DNA of 64,000 bases, from positions 6,582,739 through 6,646,738 of the forward strand of contig NC_052121.1 in assembly GCF_012273895.1 (NCBI RefSeq), in the 5' to 3' direction. Origin of the DNA: Zerene cesonia (lineage: Eukaryota > Arthropoda > Insecta > Lepidoptera > Pieridae). How positions within the stretch are numbered: position 1 is the first letter of the stretch; the number at the start of each line of letters is the position of its first letter. The position numbers were made by a program, and so were the translations under genes. Positions 37,501 through 50,015 of the stretch are shown piece by piece. The notes under the pieces were generated by a model. That model searched no databases, was not told where the DNA came from, and saw only the letters and a list, made by a program, of their open reading frames with translations.

Positions 37501-39618
37501 TAGAGGATTACGTTTCTTTCCTGTAAGATAATAAGTGTAATACCGACAATATGCCCACGTAGAAGTGTTTGTTTAGGACAGATGTTCTCGTTATTTTCGG
37601 TTTGAAGCAGACAATCCCGCTTTTGGACCGTTTGCGTAAAATACTATCTCATGTTGTGTTGTGGTTATTTGTTTTATAAATCAAACATTGATTCTACCAC
37701 TTGTTGTTTGTTTTTGGACGAGTTCCATTTAATTAATAAAATTTTGTATGCGAACTGCTTATTGTACAGATACGACAGTAATATTTAAAGTAATAAATAC
37801 AATATACATATTTAATGTTATGCGCATTTAGTAAATATTTCTTTTACTGTTTTTAATGTAAAAGATTCCTAGACAATATCGTTCACTATGCAATACGCAA
37901 CTTCATTGTTTTATCAAAATTCATACTTATAGTACAAAGTTTACACTCAAAACTTCATTAAAAGTTTTCATTTTAACTGCGTTCTGGTTGTTAGATAGTG
38001 TAGGAATATCTTTTATCAAATAACCCTTAATTGCTCTCTTTACTTTGTGATAAAGGATTGAATATATTTGAATATTTTGTTAACATTTTATTAGGACTAT
38101 AAATTATAGGGATATCTGTTTACAACTTATTAAATCTAATCGTCTGATATGCTGAAATTAAATGACAATGTCTTTAACTTAACCTTAGTTAATATTATAG
38201 CTATTGTTACTGAGACGTCTCTGATGGTAAAACTAGCAGTAATTTTCAATTTGAAGAAAAAAAGCACTTCTTGATGGTAATTTCATACAACCATACGTAA
38301 AATTTATCAACCTATCAATGATATAATGTCCTTTATAATGATAGGATCATTAAAAATTTACATTAAAGATACGCCTAGTATTAATATATACCGGTTAGAA
38401 CGTTAGGTGGTAATTCGTGTATGCTTAGTCTGCATTTGTATGCATTCAGTTGATAAAATATGACGTGTACTTAATTTTCTGTGATCTTTTTTAAATCAAT
38501 ATCTACATTACTAAAGTTCAGAGGAATTCTCTGGCCGGTCTGATTCATTACAAATGCACCTCATTCATTCAAATTATTTATAACAAGCATGAGGTAACCA
38601 GCGCCAGTCACTACTCGCTGATCACATTACAGACTGCCGGCGCGGCGTTACGCGTACCTACGTCGTGCAATTCACGTAGTGAATGTGTCTTTAAATACTT
38701 TTAAATACGTCTTTTACGTATTCACTGCGACTTAAGCTGTATGCTGCTTCTATATTCCGCTTCTCACAGTCGTAAAATCGTCTTTATGTAGGGGTCTTTA
38801 ATTTTTTGAGTACGCTCCGCGATCCTCATAGGGTTGGGATGACTGAACTGTGTGTGATTTTTTTACGCTGGCTATTCAAAATTTACTACATAAGTTTTCT
38901 CGAGCCCGAGCTACATACGCCATGTTATTAGCAGCTCGGGACTCTATTATTTACAGTTACATTTTATTATTATGTTGTGACAACTCGGCATTTTTTCCGC
39001 TTTTTTTAAGAGATCAATGGCGTTGTAGTATTGACTGCTTTATCTTTATACTGTAATAAAATAATACACTCAACAATTCGTAAATCAGGGATCAATTTTA
39101 AATACACTTATTAGCTATAAATGACCCAGGAAGCAAATGTATTATATTTATAGAATGAAATGAAATTAAAATGATCATATTCATCTACATGAAAATAAAA
39201 AGGGCATAAATTGTTTGTACCAATATTTGATGAGTTCCTAAATGATTGCACGCACACTCATGTAATACGGCAAATGAAAGCTAGCGTTGCGTTTTTTTAA
39301 ATTGTTTTGGTAATTTCTTATTACACACATTATATAATAGATACAAACAAAAAACCAGTTCTAAACGAATTTCATAATTGTAATTAATATTTCCACTAAC
39401 GTTAATTAAATACTAGTTGGAAGATTTTAACCGTTGATGTTTGCCTAACACGTCGCAGTCTATGCTCACAATTATGAAAGGTTATCGTTATGTCTCTAGC
39501 GATATAACTTTATTGTTCTGACCTTTAAGGGAAATGTGTAAAAACGAATTATCTTGTTTACGTTACCAATTAACATACACTTCTTGTACTTCATAAAAAT
39601 ATAGCCCTGAAACCCTTG
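31566..39618. other. Intronic sequence, no gene recognised
   Basis: AT-rich throughout. The longest open frame is on the minus strand (36160-35630, 176 codons, starting at TTG rather than ATG). It has no recognisable domain, overlaps an open frame on the other strand, and is treated as chance. A GC-richer patch lies at about 38630-38670. Confidence 0.3.
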
Positions 39619-39656
39619 TAAACCGACTTCAAAAGAGGAGTCTTCATTCGATTTTA
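39619..39656 (+). repeat. Short 'accgacttcaaaa' repeat fragment
   Basis: 'aaaccgacttcaaaagagga' is the hallmark of a very common lepidopteran repeat also seen at 10821-11042. Only about 40 bases remain. Confidence 0.5.
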
Positions 39657-40860
39657 TACTAATCAATTTGCATTTTTTTTAAACAAAATTTAACGACGTA
39701 TTGTATAATATACAGTATTGTTTCCATTGTAATTTTATCAAATATCACTAGTTTGCGCATTGTAATATAGAAATTTACACATTCATGTGGAGTACTAAAT
39801 TGATATTTGTTGTATATTTCTCTTGCACTATGTTTACAATACATTATAACCTGGAACATCCGTTTAATGCTTCTAATTTATTTTATGGATGCTTAAATAA
39901 GTATTACCGATTTATTTGTAAATGGTTTAATAGAGGCTCTGGATAATATGCTAAGAATAACCTATTTCAACATTTTTAGGCATTTATATTTAACAAAAGA
40001 ACAAAATTTGAGATTTCAAGCCAAAACCGCCAAAAGGCATATTAAAATAAATAAATTTTAATCGTTCATATTTAATATCTAAAAAACACTCCTTTCCACG
40101 CAGTCGAGTAAATATATAGACATTACCATTATCTAATACAGCCACTGTCGCCATGTCTATAATGTATATAACATTTATAATTGCTAAAAAGCAAACAGCC
40201 GATTGACGTTGTGATTTAATCGTAGTATCTCATTCCCACGTTACGATACCTTGCGGTTGCTGGCGTGAACTCCATCTCGCGGGCAAATCGATTTTATTAT
40301 TAAGTTTAAGCTTTATAGTTATTACGTACATCTGACATTCCCATTATTAGATATGCTATTTTGGTTGTGATTCGAAATTGGAAATGTGACAGCGATGACG
40401 TATATTTTGGTTTTATTTCGATGTCATATCACAGTATAAAGGATTTTTTCTCCTTTGGTCTCGTACTGAAAGCCGAAAATGTCTAGACAATGTCTCGGTT
40501 GTCACAACTGAATAATAGCCAATTATATAGTTTATGGTAAAATGCAGATCGTTAACAAGAGATTATAGTTTTCAATCTCTCACAGCATAAGTAGTATGTA
40601 CAATTTTTAGAACGGAATTTCATATTACTTTTAATCATACATATCAAACATCATGCATGCGCGCGACGGCCCCTAAATATTGTCCCGAGCTGCTTACAAC
40701 GTGGCGTGTTTAGCTCGGGCTTGTTTCTTCCACGTCTGGCTTCTTGCACACGATTAGCTATCTAAACCTCTTCGTTAAATGGGATGGATTAGGCTGTGGA
40801 AGTAATATTAGGGATCTATTTATCTATTACACTTAAGTATTTTCTTTAAATACAAAACTA

Positions 40861-40935
40861 TATTAATACCAATTTTCATCCAAATCCATTCAGAGATTTA
40901 GGCGTGAAAAAGAGACAAACAAACAGTTACTTAGG
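40861..40935 (+). repeat. Interspersed repeat fragment
   Basis: 'ccaattttcatccaaatcca' followed by 'ttcagagatttaggcgtgaa' and 'gagacaaacaaacagttac' is a standard 3' segment of lepidopteran retroelement repeats (compare 49789-50015 and 57130-57355). Confidence 0.55.
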
Positions 40936-43900
40936 GATCGAGTTCGAAAAGGAAGTTTATCGTGCGTTAATGATGTAATATTCGGTATACTTATACGTTT
41001 AGTAGGGCTCTTTTAATGAAATAGTAGATAATGTTAAAAAATGTAGGTATACAATTTTATATGAAGTAATAGTCTTACAGATGACAAGAAGACATTCTAA
41101 AATACATATTATTTCGCGAAATGTCAAAATATGATATTGTGTATATCATAGGTATGTTACAGCATAATCAATTATTAATATGATTATTTAATTACACAGA
41201 CTATAACGAAGTCGTTCTGTGCGTATTCGACAAATGTTTAATGCTTAAACATTATTATCCTATGTCAAGCATCCGATTCGTCTTGTGTGACGCGCTGCTT
41301 TATCGCATCTCCTCAGATTTTTCTGACTCCACCTGCGCTGGAAATGTTTGCACAAACCGATGTCTTCCCAACAATCGATCACTGTCATTGGAATTTACTT
41401 ATATCATAATTCCAGAACATTGACCTCTTTACTCTATCACACGAAATAGATTTCGTATACTCAAACATTCACGCGCTGTATTCAATCTGATAACGCAAAC
41501 GTTCAAATTCTCGTCTTATCTTGTTATTTTGTAGCAGTTTCGATAATATAATCCCCTTAAGTAAATTCCTATACAGGTTTCCAACATTTTTTGGTGTAAA
41601 TCAATTTACGATTTGATTTACATGTGCAAATAATACGCGATGTTGTAACCAAGACAGATATTACTTAAACCAGTAGCGATAATTCTATTATCTAGACTGA
41701 TGTTGTATAAAATAGAACGAGAATCATTTACAGTTATGGTAGTTGTAAATGAATAATGTTTTAATGTTTGCCCGTAATTTATCATTGGTAAAACATTCAT
41801 TAAAATATATTTAGACGTTGCTTATTCGCAGCAAACGTGAGAGACACTTCACGTGGTAAGTACGCCTCGAGTCACGAGTGCTGTTTATATTTTACCGCCT
41901 CCTTTAAAATCTTAGCCAAGGAAAATTATGCACAGTTTCTTAGGTCTGAGAGGCCGGGGATTTTTACATTTTCTCCTTTTTAAATATCTCTGTCTTGGGT
42001 ATTGAATGCGGAGTGTGTATTGTTCGGAAGTCGGCTAGATATTATCACAATTGGAAATAGGGTAACGCAGCTAGAGGGTAATAAACCACTTCTTTTATCT
42101 CACAGTTGAAGAGGAGCATTATAAAAATTATCTATATTGTTTTATTAGTTCCAAAATATGTAAGTTGATAACGTATTTTTAACTATAACATAACGTGATT
42201 CACTTGTTTGAGTCGGTTTATAAATAAGCAATATTCTCTTTTTAATATGTTGTTAAAAATATTATTTGTATGAAACTGTTACTAATGCATTGAAAAGTAC
42301 ATATGGTTTATAAGTATTATGTAAATAATTCAGATTCTACACACTAAACGCTTGTATCAATATATATTTGTCGTGCTCCACTAAGATGATATAATAGTAG
42401 TAAGCGAGTACCAGAGAACTATTTAGTTTATATGTGTGTCATATATGAACGGAAATAATGCTGAGTCGTTTCCTTAGTAGGGGTGAAGAGAACCATGACC
42501 AATGCACGGTGGAAAAACAAAAATAACATTTTAGTTTGACAGAACACAGAAAGCTAAATTGGTATAAGTACGAAGGGACATATTATTGAAAATGGAGATG
42601 ACAAAACAGCTATCCCTTATTGGGTAATATATTGCAGTCCTATAGAACAACCTTTAAGACATGACTTCGATACTATTCTAAAATAGATGGATTTAAAAAC
42701 ATGCGTTAAATTTCATCATTAAAAATATTGATATAACCGGATTATTAATATTTGCAATTCATCACTACGAAAGCAGTTTCCATATGACGAAATAATATAA
42801 TTCCATACTATATAACAATGTCCATATCCCTTAAATCAGTATCGCCGTCCTAAAAATAAACACGAATTAAATAATAGTGGCATGGAATATTTCAAATGCA
42901 TTACAGTGAAAAGGTTGCGTGGCTTAGCTATGACTGCTTTCGTTGATAGCGCGTAAGCCCCTTCTGGCTGCTTTGAGCTGACTATCTTAGTACGAAGCTT
43001 TTGCCTATTTGTTACATTATATTCGTATATTTTTGTATTTACATTTTCAATTCTTATATTTTTAAATTTGAACAAACGCTGGAGAGGCCAGCAAAGCGCT
43101 TTAATGTAAATCAATAACCTAAAAAAATTGTATAGGTTCTATATTCTTATTGCTCATTATAATTTAGCTTTATTATAATCGTATACCATGTTCTATGCAA
43201 TAATTGAATTATTTATTTTGCTATTTATTAAAAATAATGAGTATCACATTAATAGTCAATAGTTTTTGGTTTTTTAAATTAGAAAGTTTTATTTATTTCA
43301 TTTCGTTTATCGCCGAAATCTGATTTAGTATAAAAATTTCGTGGAAAACATTTTTAAATATCGATACATATCCGTCGTAAGTGCGTATTACGTTAATTAG
43401 TAATATTGGCTTAAAATCAGACGCATGAACCCGTGTACCATGAAAACCACTTATTTAGAATGTTGCTTTGACCAAAAAAACAAACGTTTAATACTCATAT
43501 CACATTCTAAGCTATGATTATGCATGTGAACTGAATAAAAAATAAAACTCGACATTCAGTAAGTTCGTGGAAGTGAAAATGCCAGCTTTTATATCAGTTA
43601 ACAGTAAGTTCTTAGTGATTCAGACCACAAATGTCACAGCCCCTATCGTGTTCCGTGGTATTCAATATGTTTCCTAAGACTAGCGTGTTATTTAGGGGCC
43701 ATTGTGGTGGTTTAGAAACGGAAGTAAGATATGCGACGTGTATCCACTTTAGCACCTCTTGGCAACCGTTTTGATCCTAACAATTTACGTTTTCGGCTAT
43801 CACATTCTTGGTATCAGATAGCTTAACTTGTAGACGATTTATATTTTGCCAATTTTTTACTATTTTTACTTAGCAACTGAAATTCAACCGTTACCTATAA

Positions 43901-46900
43901 GAATGTTTTTGCAAGATGTTTTTATTTAATGCAGTATTTTTTTAATTCTCCAGTCCCATTGTAAATACTTCTCAGTAATGAAACTTAAATGTATAAATGA
44001 ACGCAAAAATCTCAACTGAAAAGGTGTGTATTTTGAAGTGTTTTCATACACTTTTTAATTAAAAGTTGACTAAAACCTGAAAATAAATCTCATTTATTTA
44101 AAGGATAAACCGCACAAACTCCAACAATGTCATAATATAAAAATGCAGTTCAAATAATTTGTGCCAAGCAAAAATTCCTCATAACAAAAAGCAAAAACAC
44201 AAAAGTAAAAATTTCATTGTACAATAGACATTTTTGTAATTTAGATCTCTGAATAATGAATTCCATATACGTTTAATAATGGAATAATTTTAAAAGCTGT
44301 CCTCGTTCCATTCCGAAGTTAGACTAAAAGCATAATTTATTGAACGAGATCGAATCGCCTAAAATACGATTTCAGTGCGATGCTATTCTAGAGTTGTCAC
44401 GGGGCGACTGGGTCAAAAGTGGAGGTTTATATTTAAAAACAAATGACATGGCGGGTCCATTAAATTTGCAGCGCTCGGCGGCAGGTAGGCTAACCGGCTC
44501 TGTTATACTTAGAACGATCGAAACGCGCTATTATTGGATTGTTTCGGACGAATGCTCCGGAAATTCTGCTGCCTTTCCTGCAGCGGTAATGTCATGCTGG
44601 TTCGTTGATTAAACCCATGTAATTAATATCGCCTCTGTTTACCGATTCCCACCAGGTTGTTGGATGGTTTGTGAAGTATTTAGGATTAATCAACCGCCGA
44701 CCGTGACGTAATCGCGGAACATGGAAACGATAATCCTGATTGATTTTATATTTTATTCGAGGATAAACATTTTACGCTTTATAAAGAATATAATTATTTC
44801 AGAAAATCCCTTTAGAAGATTATAATGATTGTTGAAGTAGAATGAATTCATATCGGTTCGTGTCCTTGGGCGAAATGAAGTAATAAATATTTATTTAACT
44901 TTTAATAATTTTTCCGTCATATCTAAAGAATATTTTTCAGTTGTATAATATGAACGATAATAAGTTCTGTAAATGATACGGCTGGTAGGAACGGGGGAGC
45001 ATCTGAAATAGAATAGCACTAATACATTTTCTTCTTTGTTTCAGGTAGAATTATGCAATAAATCGCGAGCAGTTCTATGAGTCAATTTCTCTCGATGTTA
45101 ATGAGGAAGAAACGTAAGTCACCTGAAATATTAATGAAATTAAATCTGAGTTTTCAAGTTTGAATGTAATATTCAAATTTGTTATCACTACGGATTTAAA
45201 GGGAATTGATTGTTGTATAATTGTTATAATTGAAGTGAAAGTTATTCTAAATATTTTGAAGTCATTATATTAATTAACAATATATTTATACAACTGGTAA
45301 GTATTTGTTGATCTATTTCCTTGGTCTGGTCGCATTAGGAACAATATAACTGAATTATCACAATTAAGATGGTGTCATGATCCTTTCCGTTAATTTAATT
45401 TATCTCGAGAGAAATATAACGAATTTTATCCGAAAATATCATGGAATTAAATATGATAAAAGAAAAGCACTGCTTAAATTGTTTCGTATAATTTTAATAA
45501 AGCTTTGAAATTCTAAAACAAAGTCGAGTCTTAATGAGCGTTAAAACGTTCGTGTTAGGCACCAGATTTTTTTAACTTTCACAAAACTTAATGTTAACAA
45601 ATTAAACGGGAAAAATTTCCTCATTGTTGGCATTAAACGCTTGCTGAGGGCGAGCAGCGTAATAATAGGGCATAATGTATTCAAGCCGAGTCAAATAAAA
45701 TTAGCACGGTGAAAAATGTAAACGGTCCTTTTTACGACCGCGACGACTTGTAAGAATTAAACTTCGCTTTGTATGGGAATTCCGAAGTCGTTCTGAATAG
45801 TTTCATAGATTCTTTAATCATGCGCATTTTGTAATAAATTAACGTTGGCGTTATATTAGTGTGACTGGTGTGTGAGCGTTATATGATAGGCGTAGTAGTT
45901 TTATACTAGATTTAAGGAAAGTTTTGGAAAATAATAGATCGATATGCATTTTATCAAACGGCAAATAAAAATAAACTCAATCTCAATAGTCAGGAAGTTG
46001 GCGTTGCAACAAACACATTTCGGAGAACTATGCCCGATGGCTCTCCTGCCTTTGAAGATGGATTATGTCTCAGTATCAGAGAAAAGTAGATATGTATTAA
46101 ATGCCTCGAATTTATATGAATAAATAGCCATTGTGGAGATTTCATATAATATTTTGACTTAATTTCCTGCTTGTATCAGACAAACTTGGCTAAAATTTTC
46201 GGACAAGGAGTTACTTTGCTCTCTACTAGTAGTAACTTATAATTGCGTACAGAAGGTACATATAAAAGAGATTTTGAAAGGCAAATGAGTATTATCGAAG
46301 ATATGAATGAAGCTAATTGGACAAATCTCATTGAGGCGGGTTCGAACGGTTTGGCCGGCGCGCGCGGCCCCTGTGCCAGTTGGCGGGAACTCTGCCCACT
46401 AATCAGTTTAAGGTTACATTTTCAAAACGTTCGACATGGTTTCGCGTGTATTTAGTGATTCGGATGGGTAATATTAGATAGGGTAATGAGGTTATCAAGT
46501 GATGTACAATGAGTAATTTGGTATAAAATATACACTTGTACATAAGTCTTTTTATGTTTATTTCGATGATCTCGCACGAATTATTTCATTATATGCTGGT
46601 TGCATAAGATTTTATATTTAATGAAATAATTATTTTGGTATGTTCTGTAAATAACTATAAATACATTAAGTTGTTATTAATCGCCACAACGTGGTTCTTA
46701 ATTTTCAATAAACACAATCTTGTATGTTTCTATTTTTAAAGCATTCAAATGCTTTATAAATGAGAAATTTATCCAATCAAACACTTTCTATTCTTTAAAA
46801 ACTTCACATTTGAATGCTACAAATCGAAAAATTAATATACGCAATCTATCTAAGGAGCTAATAGAAACGAAGAAAAGCAACCAATTACAGCAGCACAGAT

Positions 46901-46963
46901 GAAGCACGGAGCCTTTGTACTCATAGTTAATGTACTCGAAATAATACTAGTGCTTTGAGAATA
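40936..46963. other. Intronic sequence, no gene recognised
   Basis: Contains slightly GC-richer patches (44350-44720 and 46325-46400) that could be conserved noncoding elements, plus a small hairpin-forming string at about 41596-41621 (gtaaatcaa against ttgatttac). The forward open frame at 44340-44612 begins at TTG and shows no known domain. Confidence 0.3.
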
Positions 46964-47012
46964 GCACCCCGCGTCGACAAATTTTTCCGCGCTCATGCTC
47001 TTAGCGGGGTGC
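46964..47012. repeat. Perfect 9-bp inverted repeat, hairpin-capable
   Basis: GCACCCCGC at 46964-46972 and its exact complement GCGGGGTGC at 47004-47012 enclose a 31-base loop. It does not fold as a tRNA, and there is no T tract to suggest a polymerase III terminator. The GC-rich arms stand out against AT-rich flanks. Confidence 0.5.
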
Positions 47013-48278
47013 CACTAAGTGCTGATTAAAAGTTTCATGTGTTGGCAATGCGATCGAGGTTACAGCCCCTGTAATGAACAAGCATATTGTTATACGTACA
47101 ACGAGCTACATGCAGGCTAAATATTACAGTTGTTTGGGCTTTGCTGGGGTTTAAAATAACGAAGAATTTATTTGGTTTCTGGGTGGTCTTTCAGAATTTA
47201 ACGGAGAAAATTTATATATATGCTATAAATAGGATCAATGATAATTAATGTATGTTTTGACGGGATTTATAATCATATTCATAGTATTGGTAAAACATGT
47301 AGTATGTTTTGCCGATAAAAATAATGCTTTCACTTTTCAATTTTAATAGTTCGGGATTGAAATTACTAGCTTTTCTAGACATTCCTGTAGGCAGTCCTGG
47401 TAGATTTAAGTTATTTCGGCGCATAATTCCCGTTCGTAAATAAATACTTATTTCATCTCTTATTTGGTCTGAAACTATCTCGGCCCCAAATTGTCGGAAA
47501 GTATTTCATCTTATTGGGCCCAGTTGTTGCTGGGATTAGCGCGTTCAAGCAAGCAAACAAACAAATTATATAGATTAATTAGACATTTGTTTTGTGTGTT
47601 ATGTCTCAGATAACATAAAACTATGGTTATGTTTTGTCTATCTACCTTTAATTATATGGTATAGCTTTATTCTGTTCTCTGATTTTCTTCTTGTTCTTTG
47701 TGTTTATTTACTTTATCTAAGTTAACACTATGCTGTGATATTTGTAGGCATTCTCTTCTTTAGTCGCACCTGTGTAGATTCCTTAATATACTTACATATG
47801 TCTCCGCGCTATTTTAATAAACAAATTCGTAATATAATTAATGTTTATTGATTAAATTGTATTATGTATTTCATAGTGTGAGCGTAAAACAAATAGGTTT
47901 TGAGTATGAGTTCCTGTTAATTTAATTAAAAAGAGTACAGCATTTTTCAGACATTCATTCTCCGTAGAGGTACTACTCTATTGTCAGGATCGCTTAGTGA
48001 AAATTTCTCACTTACACCTTCTAAAAATAAACGTTGACTTAATATCTCGTTAGGTTTAATTTATTAAGCATTTATTTAATTTATCTTCAAGCAGATAAAA
48101 GCTCGATTTAGTGAATTCAAACGCGAAGTTCCGGGTTTCTCACTGGTGCGTAAAGCAGATGTTTATCAGAATCTATTACACTGATCAATTTCTTAAAACA
48201 AATAAAACATGTTTGTTTTGAGTTTTTTCATGAAAATCACAGATTTCTTTTCAATGATTCCATTTAAGTAAATAAATA
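47013..48278. other. Intronic AT-rich sequence up to the assembly gap
   Basis: Nothing coding or repetitive was recognised in this stretch. Confidence 0.3.
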
Positions 48279-49278
48279 NNNNNNNNNNNNNNNNNNNNNN
48301 NNNNNNNNNNNNNNNNNNNNNNNNNNNNNNNNNNNNNNNNNNNNNNNNNNNNNNNNNNNNNNNNNNNNNNNNNNNNNNNNNNNNNNNNNNNNNNNNNNNN
48401 NNNNNNNNNNNNNNNNNNNNNNNNNNNNNNNNNNNNNNNNNNNNNNNNNNNNNNNNNNNNNNNNNNNNNNNNNNNNNNNNNNNNNNNNNNNNNNNNNNNN
48501 NNNNNNNNNNNNNNNNNNNNNNNNNNNNNNNNNNNNNNNNNNNNNNNNNNNNNNNNNNNNNNNNNNNNNNNNNNNNNNNNNNNNNNNNNNNNNNNNNNNN
48601 NNNNNNNNNNNNNNNNNNNNNNNNNNNNNNNNNNNNNNNNNNNNNNNNNNNNNNNNNNNNNNNNNNNNNNNNNNNNNNNNNNNNNNNNNNNNNNNNNNNN
48701 NNNNNNNNNNNNNNNNNNNNNNNNNNNNNNNNNNNNNNNNNNNNNNNNNNNNNNNNNNNNNNNNNNNNNNNNNNNNNNNNNNNNNNNNNNNNNNNNNNNN
48801 NNNNNNNNNNNNNNNNNNNNNNNNNNNNNNNNNNNNNNNNNNNNNNNNNNNNNNNNNNNNNNNNNNNNNNNNNNNNNNNNNNNNNNNNNNNNNNNNNNNN
48901 NNNNNNNNNNNNNNNNNNNNNNNNNNNNNNNNNNNNNNNNNNNNNNNNNNNNNNNNNNNNNNNNNNNNNNNNNNNNNNNNNNNNNNNNNNNNNNNNNNNN
49001 NNNNNNNNNNNNNNNNNNNNNNNNNNNNNNNNNNNNNNNNNNNNNNNNNNNNNNNNNNNNNNNNNNNNNNNNNNNNNNNNNNNNNNNNNNNNNNNNNNNN
49101 NNNNNNNNNNNNNNNNNNNNNNNNNNNNNNNNNNNNNNNNNNNNNNNNNNNNNNNNNNNNNNNNNNNNNNNNNNNNNNNNNNNNNNNNNNNNNNNNNNNN
49201 NNNNNNNNNNNNNNNNNNNNNNNNNNNNNNNNNNNNNNNNNNNNNNNNNNNNNNNNNNNNNNNNNNNNNNNNNNNNNN
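48279..49278. other. Assembly gap of exactly 1000 N
   Basis: The run of N is exactly 1000 long, which is the usual placeholder for a gap of unknown size. The true length, and any exon inside it, cannot be seen. Confidence 0.99.
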
Positions 49279-49289
49279 AGAAAGAAATG

Positions 49290-49358
49290 AAATCTGTTTA
49301 CTAATCAGTAAACAGATTTAATTATATTATATTATATTATATATAATATAATATAATA
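49290..49358. repeat. Two adjacent perfect palindromes at the edge of the gap
   Basis: 49290-49302 and 49307-49319 are perfect 13-base complements (aaatctgtttact) around a 4-base loop. Six bases later, 49325-49358 is a perfect 34-base palindrome of TATTA/TAATA units. Together they could form two stacked hairpins. Confidence 0.85.
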
Positions 49359-49788
49359 CAATTGAGAAATATATTAACAGAAAATGAGATTTACCTATTC
49401 TTTGACTTAATTTTACGCCCTCAAACAATTTATCTACAATATAAAGCAGTGCAGAATGAGGCGGTATTAAGACTATTTTAGTATCATAATGTTACCAAGA
49501 AGCAATTCAGTTTCACGTGCGAACAGGCTAATTAACATATAAATGATGTCTCTATAATCTGTCTGGCGAACGCATACGATTTAAGCGACTACTTGCGCCC
49601 ATTAAGCGGACTGAACTTGATTTTACACGCCCATTAATTTAAAAGAGCATTTTCTTTGCCACAGTAATTACTAACTGAATTCAGCCACTAATTTAATAGT
49701 TTAATTATAACCATACCCTCGAGACACCTCGAGATTAAAGCATTTATGAAATATTGTGGGCATATTTTTCTTGATTTATTTATAAACT
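49359..49788. other. Intronic sequence, nothing specific recognised
   Basis: AT-rich with no recognised feature. Confidence 0.3.
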
Positions 49789-50015
49789 TGCTTTCCGCCT
49801 GCGGCTTCGCTCACACCTTCTAAGGAAATGTAGCATATAGCAGCAATATAGTTTTTTTTTACGGTTTGGCTCCCGTACAGTGCGATTTTCGAAACGAAAA
49901 CTATCATTTTGGCGCTATATACCTGTTTCGGGTTAAAAACAACCTATACTATTTCATGCAAATCGGTTCAGTGGTCTAGGAGTACAGAAGAGACAGACAG
50001 AGTAACATTCGCTTT
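49789..50015 (+). repeat. Lepidopteran interspersed repeat fragment
   Basis: 'gctttccgcctgcggcttcg' at the start, then 'tcatgcaaatcggttcagtg' and 'gagacagacagagtaacatt' near the end, are classic blocks of lepidopteran retroelement-derived repeats. The middle ('ggctcccgtacagtgcgatt') is less usual and may be a second fragment. Confidence 0.6.

Noticed and set aside
44340..44612. Plus-strand open frame of 90 codons with fairly balanced composition
   Set aside because: It begins at TTG, has no known motif and no phase match to the Musashi-family exons; more likely a GC-richer noncoding element.
46964..47012. tRNA gene
   Set aside because: Only one stem is present, with no A or B box and no cloverleaf.
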